Both the position numbers and the translations under genes were made by a program. From Demequina aurantiaca (GTDB lineage Bacteria; Actinomycetota; Actinomycetes; Actinomycetales; Demequinaceae), in the NCBI RefSeq assembly GCF_000975135.1, contig NZ_BBRF01000001.1, positions 808,380 through 872,379 of the forward strand: a stretch of 64,000 nucleotides of DNA, written 5' to 3'. Positions 1-9,015 of the stretch are shown one piece after another; the first letter of the stretch is position 1, and every line of letters begins with the position of its first letter. The notes beneath the pieces are model-generated. The model worked only from the letters and a program-made list of their open reading frames with translations. It made no database searches and was not told the DNA's origin.

Positions 1-2793
1 CTCCCACTGCGCCTCGTCCGCAGCCCAATCCACAATGTCGCCCGTGTGGATCAGGTATTGGAGGTTGAGGCTCTCGCGCTCCTTGAGCAAGTAGTCGTGG
101 ATAGAGGTCTGGCGGTCGTAGATCTCCGCGCGGGCGTTGTAATACTGGGTGTCCGACTCCCACGCCAACGTGAAGTCATACTCGCTGCGAGGGGTGTCCT
201 CGGGATGATTCGGCTCGATCGCGTCGTCGCGGGACGACAAGTCGTCCCCCGCAAAGCCCTCTGAGTGCTGAACGAGGGCCACCAAGGTGCCATCCTTCAC
301 GTACTCCTCCACCGGCACGGTCGCCTCGAGCGCGAAGACATCGCCCGTCGTCGCCGATGCCGCCGTCACGTGCCGATCGACCTCCACCCATTGGGCAGTG
401 GTCGGGTCGAGCACGTACAGCAACACCTTCGCATTGGCGTTCGCACTTCCGTTCCACATCACGTGAGCCTGACCCTTGGCGTCCTTCGCCAGGGTCGACT
501 CAAGGAGCACATATGGCAGTTTGGCGTCGCTCGAGGCTTCCATCGAGGTGCCGTCCATGCTGCCCAGGCGAGCCACGTCTGCCTCGTTGATGGTCCGGGC
601 CTGGGGGCGATCAACCGCGAGGGCATCGGTCGCCTCGCCGACGCTCACCGTGACGTCATCGCCCAACGTGAGTGCTTGTCCGCGCGCGATGGTGACGTCG
701 AGGTCGTCGCCGGACGAGTCGTCGATGACCGCCGCGAGTGTCGTCGAGTCGCCCACCGCCCTGCCGTCGTTCGGCCAGGCCGATGCCACAGTGGGTTTCT
801 CCGCCGGGATCGAGTAGTCGATCGGCAGTTGGGTGGAATTCCCGATACGGTCCGTCGCGGTGATGACCGCCCGGTGGTCACCCGGCTCGGTGGTGAGGGA
901 TGACAGCGCGTACGGTAGCCGCACAGCGGTGCCGTCGAGAGTCGCGGTGACCAACTCCACGCCGGCGCCACTGTCCACGACCTCCGCGTCGAGAGTCACG
1001 TCGCCGCGCACTTCGGAGCCAGATTCGACGGAGGACGTCACCGTTGGCCCGGTGTTGTCGACGTTCACCCTGAGCGCCACCTTGTGGGTTCCGTCCGAGG
1101 CGGCAAAGAGGTGCTCACCGTCTGTGGCGGTCGTGGTGTCCCACTCGTACGCCAAGGCAGTGAACGCATCGTCGGGAATACGGAACGTGGCCTCAAGGAA
1201 GTCACTGGCCCCTGTGTTGTCCCCAATGTCGATCCACTCCGTGGGATCGGCGTTGTTGAGGGGGCGCAGGACCCGCCCGTCTGGCAGAGCCAGTCGGAAG
1301 TTCCGTGCCACAAAGTCGTCGTTCACTTCATCCTGGTCGATCTCTGGAGCTGCCTTGGTCCCCGAGTAGATCCGCACCGAGACATCCTCGCCTGGGTTGA
1401 CCTTGTCGAGCGGAATCGACGCCTCAACGGTGCGGGTGTCCCCAAAGAAGCCCTCATCAAACACCGTGAGGATGTCGCCGTCCATCACCACTCCGTTGCG
1501 GAAATAGGGGTCGGTCAGCGTAGCCTCAAAGGCAAAGATCGGTTCGTGCTCCAGCTCGGCGGAGCCCTCGACGCGTTCGCCGTCGAGGGAGAGCTCGTGC
1601 GTGGCGGGGTACGAGTCGCCCCCCACGATCATGAGCGCTGTGCCAGCAAGGTCGTCGCCATCGTCACGAGTGAGACGAAGGGGCGCAACCTCCGCCAGTA
1701 TGTCCGCGATGGGTCGTCCGGCATGGCCCCCACCCACGCGCAATGCTGACGCTGTGGCCGAATCCCGCAGCGTGTGCTCGGGGCCCTCGACGGTAGTAAA
1801 TCCATCGAAGACAATGAATCGGTAGGTCAGCTCAGCACGACCGACGGTGTCCGCCCGTCCCAGATCCACGCCGTACATGCCCAATTCGTCAACCATCACG
1901 TCACGAGTCACGGTCGCGTCGAGGTCCGTGGAGACCTCCACCTGTACGGTGTGCAGGAGGGCATCATCCGTGATCCACGCGTCGAGGGTGATGGCGTTAC
2001 CAGGGGTGAAAGTCGTTGGTGCCTCATCCAGGATGCGGGGCTCGCGGCCTGCCGTGGGCGCCTCCAGGAGTTCGACGTCGGCTTGCTCCGGAGTCAGCGT
2101 CCCGGGCGAGGGCTCCTCAAGACCCATACGGGGCTGAATCTCACCCTGCACCGCGACCGAGCCGTACTGGACGCCCGAGGCAACCGCAGCATCGGCCGAT
2201 CCCTCCTCGTTGTAATACGCCCGCGAAAGTTGGACGCCGGAGCGGCTGAGGATCTCGATCCCGCGCATGAGGGAGTTTGCTAGCCCGTCGCCCTCGAGTT
2301 GCACCAGGCTCTCACCGTCGACCAGGCTCGTGCCGTAAGCGGCATTGAAGTCCGCGACGCTGCGTCCCGCCGACGAAGCGTTGCGCACCCACAACACGAG
2401 AGTTTCTCCCGGCTCGATGATCGCACCCGTGGTGACGGTGGGCCACAGCACGCTAGCCACAGTGGTGTGGTCCACCAGGGGATAGAGGTAGCGCACAGTG
2501 AAGTCATCCCAGGCAAGGGGGGCATCAGAGGCGTTGCGCACCTCGACGTACTCGAAGGCATCCGCACCCTTTGCATTGGGAGAGTTGGCGACGATCTCGC
2601 TCACCTGCAGGAGCGGGTCGTACCGCACCGGCTCCGGCGGAGGCCAGTTCAGGGTCGGCAACGCCGTAACGGCGGCCGATGCCGTGGCTGGCGGCGCGCC
2701 CACCAAGCCGGCGGCGACGGCCGCCACCAGGGCGATGGAGGTCCCGAAAATGCGACCGATGGGCAATGAACGAACAGCAGCGACTGCTGACAC
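1..2793 (-). CDS. Secreted lamin-tail / Ig-like / metallophosphoesterase protein (partial, runs off left edge)
   Basis: Translating the minus strand from GTG at 2793 gives 931 codons with no stop up to base 1, so this is one large gene cut by the window edge. Residues 1 to about 40 form a signal peptide (basic start, VAAVAAGLVG core, ATASA cleavage region). Residues about 55-170 look like a lamin-tail domain (LQVSEIVAN..., FEYVEVRNAS..., PGETLVLWV). Several beta-rich Ig-like stretches follow, one with the phrase VNVDNTGPTVTSSVESG. The last visible part (about residue 875 onward) contains FTLAWESDTQYY and then HTGDIVD, which resembles the second metal-binding block (GDxxD) of calcineurin-like metallophosphoesterases; the rest of that domain lies outside the window. 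Role inferred: exported phosphatase or nuclease. The PHO-like repeat upstream fits a phosphate-scavenging job. Domain names rest on motif reading, not on a profile search. Confidence 0.8.
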   Translation of the reverse strand, partial: MSAVAAVRSLPIGRIFGTSIALVAAVAAGLVGAPPATASAAVTALPTLNWPPPEPVRYDPLLQVSEIVANSPNAKGADAFEYVEVRNASDAPLAWDDFTVRYLYPLVDHTTVASVLWPTVTTGAIIEPGETLVLWVRNASSAGRSVADFNAAYGTSLVDGESLVQLEGDGLANSLMRGIEILSRSGVQLSRAYYNEEGSADAAVASGVQYGSVAVQGEIQPRMGLEEPSPGTLTPEQADVELLEAPTAGREPRILDEAPTTFTPGNAITLDAWITDDALLHTVQVEVSTDLDATVTRDVMVDELGMYGVDLGRADTVGRAELTYRFIVFDGFTTVEGPEHTLRDSATASALRVGGGHAGRPIADILAEVAPLRLTRDDGDDLAGTALMIVGGDSYPATHELSLDGERVEGSAELEHEPIFAFEATLTDPYFRNGVVMDGDILTVFDEGFFGDTRTVEASIPLDKVNPGEDVSVRIYSGTKAAPEIDQDEVNDDFVARNFRLALPDGRVLRPLNNADPTEWIDIGDNTGASDFLEATFRIPDDAFTALAYEWDTTTATDGEHLFAASDGTHKVALRVNVDNTGPTVTSSVESGSEVRGDVTLDAEVVDSGAGVELVTATLDGTAVRLPYALSSLTTEPGDHRAVITATDRIGNSTQLPIDYSIPAEKPTVASAWPNDGRAVGDSTTLAAVIDDSSGDDLDVTIARGQALTLGDDVTVSVGEATDALAVDRPQARTINEADVARLGSMDGTSMEASSDAKLPYVLLESTLAKDAKGQAHVMWNGSANANAKVLLYVLDPTTAQWVEVDRHVTAASATTGDVFALEATVPVEEYVKDGTLVALVQHSEGFAGDDLSSRDDAIEPNHPEDTPRSEYDFTLAWESDTQYYNARAEIYDRQTSIHDYLLKERESLNLQYLIHTGDIVDWAADEAQWE

Positions 2794-2879
2794 GTGTGCT
2801 CCAAGATTGAGGCGTCTGTGGCGGGTGCCGAGTGCGAGTCAATCAAGCGAGTCCGAGCGGGTCAACGCCATACGTGCCA

Positions 2880-2908
2880 CTTCACCGAGCCTTCACCCAA
2901 GGTTCAGG
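2880..2908. promoter_or_regulatory. PHO-box-like direct repeat (3 x 11 bp)
   Basis: Three heptamers, CTTCACC (2880), CTTCACC (2891) and GTTCAGG (2902), start exactly 11 bp apart. Streptomyces PhoP binds direct repeat units of 11 nt built on GTTCACC, so this matches in both sequence and spacing. It lies 87-115 bp upstream of the metallophosphoesterase start (2793, minus) and about 105 bp upstream of the PH-domain gene (3012, plus). The phosphatase is the more natural target. Assignment is by inference. Confidence 0.5.
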
Positions 2909-3011
2909 AAACGGCCATGCGCCATGGTTGGGCAGGCCGGCGCGAGGGCACTGTCGCTACGCTGTGAATCACACCAACGCATCGTGTTGATCACTAGCTG
3001 GGAGTAGAACC

Positions 3012-3548
3012 GTGGGATATCCGGAGGACAACCTCGTCGAGGACGAGCGAATCATCATTCACAGCCGCACGCACTGGAAGGCCCTCATTGCCCCCGTGTT
3101 CTTCATTGTGGTCGGCACCACCCTTGCCGTCCTTGCCTGGAACTGGGCGAACTCGCAGAACTGGGGCGAAGGCGCGGAGTTGACGGTCATGATCATCTTG
3201 GGCGCCTTATGGCTGGTGGTTGTCATTTGGCTCTTTGCCGTTCCGGTCATCCGTTGGGCGACCAACCACTTTGTGGTGACCACCCGCCGCGTCATGTTCC
3301 GCACGGGCGTCCTCTCCCGCAGTGGCATCGACATTCCGGTGAGCCGCATCAACACCGTGCAGTTTCGCCACGGCATGATCGACCGCATCTTTCGCACCGG
3401 CACACTCATCATCGAGTCCGCCTCCGACGACCCGCTGTCGTTCGAGGACATCCCGAACGTCGAACGTGTCCATTCGATGCTCTATCAGGAGGTCTCCGAC
3501 ACTCAGGACGACGACGACTACCGCGACAGGAGCTCGCGACGCCAATAG
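3012..3548 (+). CDS. PH-domain (bPH2/YdbS-like) membrane protein
   Basis: 178 residues. Two hydrophobic segments (about 27-47 and 60-82: APVFFIVVGTTLAVLAW and VMIILGALWLVVVIWLFAV) are followed by a soluble domain whose text, NHFVVTTRRVMFRTGVLSR...DIPVSRINTVQFRHG, is characteristic of the bacterial pleckstrin-homology-like (bPH2) family. The C-terminus is acidic then basic. The start ATP-rich region shows a GTG at 3012 preceded by a GGGAG ribosome site at 3000-3004. Members are inner-membrane proteins of unclear function. It stands alone and is followed by a strong terminator, so it is probably a single-gene transcript. Confidence 0.85.
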   Translation: MGYPEDNLVEDERIIIHSRTHWKALIAPVFFIVVGTTLAVLAWNWANSQNWGEGAELTVMIILGALWLVVVIWLFAVPVIRWATNHFVVTTRRVMFRTGVLSRSGIDIPVSRINTVQFRHGMIDRIFRTGTLIIESASDDPLSFEDIPNVERVHSMLYQEVSDTQDDDDYRDRSSRRQ

Positions 3549-3562
3549 CTATGGCGAACGAA

Positions 3563-3592
3563 GAAAGCCCCGGCCAGTTGGCCGGGGCTTTC
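3563..3592. terminator. Rho-independent terminator
   Basis: Inverted repeat GAAAGCCCCGGC (3563-3574) / GCCGGGGCTTTC (3581-3592), extended inward by CCA/TGG pairing, with T-rich sequence on one side. It ends the PH-domain transcript, and because it is symmetrical may also stop readthrough from the minus-strand tRNA genes. Confidence 0.85.
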
Positions 3593-3599
3593 TCATCTG

Positions 3600-3672
3600 T
3601 GGAGCCTGGGGGAATCGAACCCCCGACCTCCTGCTTGCAAAGCAGGCGCTCTACCAATTGAGCTAAGGCCCC
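3600..3672 (-). tRNA. tRNA-Ala (anticodon TGC)
   Basis: On the minus strand a 73-nt cloverleaf can be folded: acceptor GGGGCCT pairs with AGGCTCC with one G-T wobble, the D stem is GCTC/GAGC, the anticodon stem is CCTGC/GCAGG around TTTGCAA (anticodon TGC), and the T arm GGGGG-TTCGATT-CCCCC is perfect. The 3' CCA is not fully encoded. It lies beside tRNA-Ile and DLW-39, an arrangement common next to gyrA in Actinobacteria. Confidence 0.98.
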
Positions 3673-3708
3673 GAGTGAGTGCTGCCACTCATTCAGTTAC
3701 TGCGTAAA

Positions 3709-3822
3709 TCAGATCCCGCGATGAACATCATCCCACAGATCGCGGTTCGTGTTGTCAGCAATCCATGTGTAGATCACCGCACCCGCCACAAAGGCGAGTC
3801 CAAGCAAAACTAACTTCTTCAT
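3709..3822 (-). CDS. DLW-39 family micro-protein (37 aa)
   Basis: A 37-codon frame lies between the two tRNA genes. Start ATG (3822-3820) is preceded by AGAGGTG. The protein begins MKKLVLLGLAFVAGAVIYTW, a single hydrophobic segment after a KK start, and continues IADNTNRDLWDDVHRGI. The Asp-Leu-Trp triplet (residues 28-30), short length, N-terminal membrane segment and tRNA-Ile/tRNA-Ala context match the actinobacterial DLW-39 family. Function unknown; probably a single-pass membrane peptide. Confidence 0.85.
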   Translation of the reverse strand: MKKLVLLGLAFVAGAVIYTWIADNTNRDLWDDVHRGI

Positions 3823-3834
3823 GTTTCACCTCTG

Positions 3835-3908
3835 TGGGCCCAGGAGGACTTGAACCTCCGACCTCTTCGTTATCAGCGAAGCGCTCTAACCGCCTGAGCT
3901 ATGGGCCC
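3835..3908 (-). tRNA. tRNA-Ile (anticodon GAT)
   Basis: The 74-nt minus-strand sequence folds as a full cloverleaf: acceptor GGGCCCA/TGGGCCC perfect, anticodon stem CTTCG/CGAAG around CTGATAA (anticodon GAT), T arm GGAGG-TTCAAGT-CCTCC. Discriminator base A; CCA is not encoded. Confidence 0.98.
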
Positions 3909-3992
3909 TGATGCCGCGTTGCCGCGGCGACCTAGGATACCCCACTCAGGCGCGCAGACTCAAACTCGCGCCTGATGTGGGGTTTTACAGGC

Positions 3993-4757
3993 CTAGTCGT
4001 CAGTCAAGGTGACGTAAACGCCACCCACCACCGAGGACACCGTGTTGTACAAGAAGGCACCAATGGTGGTGAGTGCCGTGAGCAGAACGACGTTAATGAT
4101 CGACAGCAACACGGTCGCCGACATCACCTTCTCGAGGCTCGTGAACTGCAGCAGGTCTACTTCCTGGTTGGTCGTGAAGAGTTTCACGATCCAGTCGTTG
4201 ATCATGACGAAGACGCCCATCTGGTTCACGACGTTCCACAGCACGAACACTGCAACAACCATCATGATGCCGATGGCGATCGACAGCAGGAAGCCCATCT
4301 TCAACGCCGACCAGGGGTCAATGCGCGAGAGCAGCACGCGCGCCTTGCGAGGGCCGCCCTTGCTCCGGGTGGCGGTGACGTCGTCGCCCTCGGTCAGCGA
4401 CTCCTTGGCCCTGTTCGCGTAGCCCTTGAGCTTGCCCATCCCGGCTCCGACCGCACCTGCCGCACCAGCAGCACCGGCGGAAAAAGCAGATCCGGCTGTG
4501 GTGGGCTGTGCAGACGTGGCGGGGGACGTGGTCCGAGTTGGCTGAGGCGCGGGGGCCGTCGGCGCGCTGGTTGTCGCGGCCGGAGCCTGCGTGGTCGCAA
4601 ACTGCGAGGAGGGGGCGGGACGCATTGCGGTGCGCTGCGGAACCGAGCCGGTGGTGGGAGTCTGGCCGGAGGTGGGCTGTGCCTCGGCCGCGGGTTGCTC
4701 ATTCACCGGGCTAAAAATGCGCGCACTAGACGGCTTGGCGCGGTCATCCGCGTTCAT
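3993..4757 (-). CDS. DUF3566 domain membrane protein
   Basis: 254 residues. The first about 130 are an Ala/Pro/Thr-rich low-complexity cytoplasmic stretch. The C-terminal part (about 140-254) starts RKARVLLSRIDPWSALKMGFLLSIAIGIMM in two pieces that match the DUF3566 signature, with two membrane helices (about 148-175 and 215-240) and a conserved LTALTTIGAFLYN run. ATG at 4757 has a good AGAGGAG site. In most actinobacteria this gene directly follows gyrA and precedes tRNA-Ile/Ala; here the tRNAs are in place but gyrA is 10 kb away. Function unknown. Confidence 0.9.
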   Translation of the reverse strand: MNADDRAKPSSARIFSPVNEQPAAEAQPTSGQTPTTGSVPQRTAMRPAPSSQFATTQAPAATTSAPTAPAPQPTRTTSPATSAQPTTAGSAFSAGAAGAAGAVGAGMGKLKGYANRAKESLTEGDDVTATRSKGGPRKARVLLSRIDPWSALKMGFLLSIAIGIMMVVAVFVLWNVVNQMGVFVMINDWIVKLFTTNQEVDLLQFTSLEKVMSATVLLSIINVVLLTALTTIGAFLYNTVSSVVGGVYVTLTDD

Positions 4758-4942
4758 ATAACTCCTCTTGATGGGCGCGCGTAAGCGCGGACGTCAGTGC
4801 CATCGTACTTGAGGCGGCGACCATCGTCATGTGGCCGCGCCAATAGCCTCGGGCGCTGGCGAGTACGTTTCATCAACGTACAGAGGCGGCGCGGCGTTGC
4901 CGGCTCATGCTCTTTGGTGCTGCGGGGCGCTAAGTTTGGCGC

Positions 4943-7303
4943 ATGACTACGGCAACGGCCACTACCGAAGACGACACCTCCAGCAGTTCCTTCCAGGACG
5001 CGCTGGGGATCCTCAAGCGCATCCCCGCGACCCTGATCACCATCGTGGTGGTGCTCGGCGTCGGCATCTCAACGCAGGCGTTGTGGAAGTCCGCCACGGA
5101 GATGGGGCTCACCGAACGGTGGGGCTTTGGCCTTCCCGCGTTCCAGGAAGGACAGTGGTACACGGTCTTTGTGGGTGCGGCAATCTCTCCCGAGCCGTGG
5201 ATGTACGCGCTGATCCTCGCCACCTTCGCCATCGGCGCCGGCTACCTCGAGTACCGCTTCGGGGCCTGGCGCATGCTGCTCGCCGTGATCGGCACTCACA
5301 TCGGGGCAGTGCTGCTGGTTGCCACGATGTTCTGGGCCTTGAGCGGCGTTGACGTGGCTTGGATTCAGCAACTTTCCAAGGTTCGTGACGTAGGGCTGTC
5401 CAACGGCGGATTCGGCGCCCTCGGTGCCGCCTCCGCGGCGATGGCACCACTGTGGCGCCGCCGCGTCCGACTGATCGGCTCCCTGTACGTCATCGCGATG
5501 ATTCTCTATGCAGGCGAGATTTGGGACTTCACACACGCCGCCGCACTGTTCATCGGCCTCGCGATTGGTCCTCTCGTCGTGGGTCGGCCCTATGAAAAAA
5601 TTGATTGGCACCTCGGCCGCCAGGAGATCCGCGATCTGGCGGGAATCATCGTCGCGTTTGGCGCCGTCCACCATCTCCTGACGCGGCTCTGGCCGGGCGA
5701 GGGCGGCATCCTCAGCTTTGGTGTACCCGAGGACACCTCCGAGATCTCGCTCCTGACTCAACTCGGATTCACGATCATCTCGCTCACCCTGTCCTATGCG
5801 CTTCACCGCGGACGGCGGGCGGCACGGATCATCATCCTCATCATCACCATCGGGGGTGCTGCGCTGATTGCGATCGGAATCCCCAACCTGCACCCCAGCC
5901 AGTGGCTGGATCTCTTCCTCGACCTGGTGCTCATCGCGATTCTGTTCATCTGGCGCCGTCACTTCATGGTCCGTGGCGACCGGCGCACCCGACGCCGCAC
6001 CTACCGAAGGATCCTGTTCCTGGGCCTTGGCGTCGCCGCCTTCAACGTGGTCGCGATCATGGCGCTCCGCAACAGCTTCACGCCAACCCCCACCCTTGGC
6101 ACCGCCATCGGTGAGTCAGTCTTGCGCATCTTTGGGCTCTCCAACGGCGAGACGGAACCAACCACCACTGCGGCACGTCTCCTCGTGAGTTCGATCGGCG
6201 TGATTTGGTTCATCGCCGTCGCGATCGCGTTCGCCGCCATCATGCTGAACAGCAGGGCTGCTGCGACGGACCCCACCAAGAAGGAACGCTTCATTCAGCT
6301 CCAGACGGACACCACTGGAATGACCGACGTGGGCTACATGGCCCGTTGGGACGGCCTGGCCTACTGGGTTTCCGACGCGGAGCGTGTCGCCATCGCCTTC
6401 AAGCAGATCGGCGGCACGGCGATCGTGCTGTCCGATGCCGTCGGCAGGCCAGAGGACGTACGCGAGGACATGCACGAGTTCTTCGACTACTGCCGTTCGC
6501 ACGGCCTGCGACCCACGTTCTTCTCCGTGACTGCGGAGTTCCGCGACCTCCTCGAGACCTTCGGCTACCGGTCCATCCAGGTAGCCGAGGACACCGTCAT
6601 CCGCCTGCCCGAACTCGAGTTCAAGGGCAAGGCCTGGCAGGACGTCCGTAGCGCCATCAACCGGGCCAACCGTGAGGGCGTCACCATGACGGCCGTGCGC
6701 ATGCACGATGCTCCCCGGGGCCTCAAAGACCAGCTGGGAACCATCGCCGCGCAGTGGGTGGGGGACAAGTCCCTGCCCGAGATGGGATTCACGCTGGGTG
6801 GGCTGAAGGAGGCCGATGACCCCAACGTGGTCATGCACCTTGCGGTCCACGAGGACGGCACGGTTCACGGCATGACCAGCTGGATGCCCGTCTACCGCGA
6901 CGGTGACGTGGTCGGTTGGACCATCGACATCATGCAGCGCCGCCTAGACGATGGCGTGATGAGTGGCGTCATGGAGTTCCTGATCGCTCAGACCGCCATG
7001 GAGTTCAAGGAGCAGGGCTACGAGTTCATCTCGCTGTCCTGTGCCCCACTGTCGTACTCCGCCGAGACCGGCAGCCCGCTGGAGCGCATGCTCGATATCC
7101 TCGCGGACAAGATGGAGCCGTACTACGGCTTCACCAGCCTGGAGCGCTTCAAGGCGAAGTTCAAGCCGCAGCACGTGCCGATGTACCTCGCGTACGAGGA
7201 CGAGGCTCAGTTGCCCGGAATCTCGGTCGCCATCCTGCGCGCGTACCTACCGGACGCAAAGGCCACCGACCTGATTCGCGCAGCCGTCCAGAAGGACGAC
7301 TAG
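4943..7303 (+). CDS. Multi-pass membrane protein with C-terminal DUF2156 (MprF/LysX-type) domain
   Basis: 786 residues. The first about 435 hold around ten membrane segments. Within them, SNGGFGALGAASAA and a later DFTHAAALFIGLAIG resemble the GxSG and His helices of rhomboid proteins, but the catalytic Ser is replaced, so any rhomboid-like fold would be inactive. Residues about 455-770 form a cytoplasmic DUF2156 domain (GNAT-like fold), with VGYMARWDGLAYWVSD, DEFFD-like acyl-acceptor segments and the typical ending EPYYGFTSLERFKAKFKPQ. This domain in MprF/LysX transfers an amino acid from aminoacyl-tRNA to phosphatidylglycerol, making the membrane less anionic and resistant to cationic peptides. 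That activity is inferred from family. The N-terminal region would serve as anchor or flippase. ATG at 4943; divergent from DUF3566. Confidence 0.75.
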   Translation: MTTATATTEDDTSSSSFQDALGILKRIPATLITIVVVLGVGISTQALWKSATEMGLTERWGFGLPAFQEGQWYTVFVGAAISPEPWMYALILATFAIGAGYLEYRFGAWRMLLAVIGTHIGAVLLVATMFWALSGVDVAWIQQLSKVRDVGLSNGGFGALGAASAAMAPLWRRRVRLIGSLYVIAMILYAGEIWDFTHAAALFIGLAIGPLVVGRPYEKIDWHLGRQEIRDLAGIIVAFGAVHHLLTRLWPGEGGILSFGVPEDTSEISLLTQLGFTIISLTLSYALHRGRRAARIIILIITIGGAALIAIGIPNLHPSQWLDLFLDLVLIAILFIWRRHFMVRGDRRTRRRTYRRILFLGLGVAAFNVVAIMALRNSFTPTPTLGTAIGESVLRIFGLSNGETEPTTTAARLLVSSIGVIWFIAVAIAFAAIMLNSRAAATDPTKKERFIQLQTDTTGMTDVGYMARWDGLAYWVSDAERVAIAFKQIGGTAIVLSDAVGRPEDVREDMHEFFDYCRSHGLRPTFFSVTAEFRDLLETFGYRSIQVAEDTVIRLPELEFKGKAWQDVRSAINRANREGVTMTAVRMHDAPRGLKDQLGTIAAQWVGDKSLPEMGFTLGGLKEADDPNVVMHLAVHEDGTVHGMTSWMPVYRDGDVVGWTIDIMQRRLDDGVMSGVMEFLIAQTAMEFKEQGYEFISLSCAPLSYSAETGSPLERMLDILADKMEPYYGFTSLERFKAKFKPQHVPMYLAYEDEAQLPGISVAILRAYLPDAKATDLIRAAVQKDD

Positions 7304-7308
7304 CGATC

Positions 7309-7347
7309 GGCCGATGCTGGGGCGAGCCGTCGCCTCACGCATCGGCC
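7309..7347. terminator. Long hairpin between convergent genes, arms made of GGCCGATGC
   Basis: GGCCGATGC (7309-7317) pairs with GCATCGGCC (7339-7347). Inside, GGGGCGA pairs with TCGCCTC (one G-T wobble) around the tetraloop GCCG, giving a near-continuous 16-17 bp stem. A third copy, GCATCGGCC at 7389-7397, lies just before the stop of the SulP gene. The site sits between the converging stops at 7303 and 7402, so it probably works as a bidirectional transcription end, although it lacks a T-run. Confidence 0.6.
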
Positions 7348-7401
7348 GGGCACGGCCTACCGTTACCGTGACCGCCTGAGGCGATCACGCATCGGCCGGT
7401 G

Positions 7402-9015
7402 TTAGTGACCGCCACCCAGGTGGCCCGACATGCGACCGTGGAACTTGAGAGATTCATCGTTCAAGCCCTGGATGTCCACGCTCTTGCCGTGGTTCTCATA
7501 CTTGTAGACGATGCTGTCGAGGGTCGCAACGGTCGAGGCGTCCCAGACGTGCGACTGAGTCATGTCGATCACGATGTTCTCAGGATCGCCGGCGTAGTCG
7601 AACTGGCTGAACAGGTCGTTGGAGCTTGCGAAGAACAGCTCTCCCGTGACGGTGTAGCGGCGGGTATTGTCCTCGATGGGCCCGCCGACGACGGTTGCGA
7701 GGTGCGCGACGCGACGCGCGAACAGGATGCTCGCCAGCAACACACCGGCGACCACGCCGTAGGCGAGGTTGTGGGTCGCGACCACCACGATGACGGTGAC
7801 CAGCATGACGGCGGTCTCCGACTTGGGCATGCGCTTGAGGGTGCTCCACCGCATCGAATGCCAGTCAAAAGTCGCCCACGCCACAAAGATCATGACGGCC
7901 ACGAGCGCGGCCATGGGGATCGAGGCGACGACGTCACCGAGCACGAGGATCAGGATCAGCAGGAAGATGCCGGCCATGAACGTCGACAGGCGCGTGCGCG
8001 CACGGCCCACCTTCACGTTGATCATGGTTTGGCCGATCATGGCGCAACCGCCCATGCCACCAAAGAAGCCGGTGATGATGTTCGCGGCACCCTGACCCCA
8101 GGCCTCACGAGTCTTGTCCGAGTGCGTGTCCGTGACGTCGTCGACGAGCTTGGCCGTCATCAGCGACTCGAGCAGGCCAACCGCAGCCATCCCGAGCGCG
8201 AAGGGGAAGATGATCTGGAGCGTCTCCATGTTCAGCGGAACATTCGGGAACAGCAGCGAGGGCAGGCCCTCAGGCAGTGCGCCCTCGTCGCCCACGGTCG
8301 GGACCGCGATCGCGAAGATAGTCGTCACCAACGTCAGGCCCACGATCGCGACGAGCGGTGCGGGCACCACCTTGGTGAGCTTGGGGAAGAAAGCGATGAT
8401 CGCCAGTCCCGCGATGACCAGGGGGTAGACCACCCAGGAAACGTTCTGCAGGTGGGGGATCTGGGACATGAAGATGAGGATCGCGAGCGCGTTCACGAAG
8501 CCGACCATGACCGATCGCGGAATGAAGCGCATGAGCTTGGCGATGCCGAGCACCGCAAACAGCACCTGGATGACTCCACCGAGGATGACCGCGGCAATCA
8601 TGTAGTCGAGACCGTAGTCACGGGCGAGTGGTGCGAGCACCAGGGCAACCGCGGCCGTGGCGGCCGAGATCATCGCGGGGCGTCCGCCCAGGAAGGCAAT
8701 CGAGATCGCCATGGTGAACGATGCGAAGAGCCCCACACGCGGGTCCACGCCGGCGATGATTGAGAAGCTGATGGCCTCGGGAATCAGCGCGAGCGCCACC
8801 ACCAGGCCGGACAGGATCTCGGTACGCGCGATGCGCGGGCTCAGCCACTCGGGGCGACCCCACGTCTTGGGCTGCGTAATTCGGCCCCAGGCGTTCGTGA
8901 CCTCGGGCACGCCCGTCGCGGTGCGGGCCTCCGCGATGGTCTGAACCGCGGCATCGGCCGTCTGTTCTGGGGGTGTCGGCTGTTCCGACTCGTTGCTCTT
9001 CTTGCTCGTCGTCAT
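7402..9015 (-). CDS. SulP family anion transporter with STAS domain
   Basis: 537 residues from ATG 9015 (GAGG six bases upstream; an in-frame GTG at 9027 is less well placed). Residues about 65-430 carry 10-12 membrane helices with SulP landmarks: [46 protein letters not shown]. Residues about 430-530 form a STAS domain ([22 protein letters not shown]). SulP proteins take up sulfate, bicarbonate or other anions, and the substrate cannot be told from sequence. The C-terminus ends in HLGGGH. Monocistronic by position. Confidence 0.9.
   Translation of the reverse strand: MTTSKKSNESEQPTPPEQTADAAVQTIAEARTATGVPEVTNAWGRITQPKTWGRPEWLSPRIARTEILSGLVVALALIPEAISFSIIAGVDPRVGLFASFTMAISIAFLGGRPAMISAATAAVALVLAPLARDYGLDYMIAAVILGGVIQVLFAVLGIAKLMRFIPRSVMVGFVNALAILIFMSQIPHLQNVSWVVYPLVIAGLAIIAFFPKLTKVVPAPLVAIVGLTLVTTIFAIAVPTVGDEGALPEGLPSLLFPNVPLNMETLQIIFPFALGMAAVGLLESLMTAKLVDDVTDTHSDKTREAWGQGAANIITGFFGGMGGCAMIGQTMINVKVGRARTRLSTFMAGIFLLILILVLGDVVASIPMAALVAVMIFVAWATFDWHSMRWSTLKRMPKSETAVMLVTVIVVVATHNLAYGVVAGVLLASILFARRVAHLATVVGGPIEDNTRRYTVTGELFFASSNDLFSQFDYAGDPENIVIDMTQSHVWDASTVATLDSIVYKYENHGKSVDIQGLNDESLKFHGRMSGHLGGGH

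Noticed and set aside
7399..8763. 454-codon plus-strand frame opposite the SulP gene
   Set aside because: His/Asp/Arg-rich translation typical of the shadow of a membrane-protein gene; no ribosome site.
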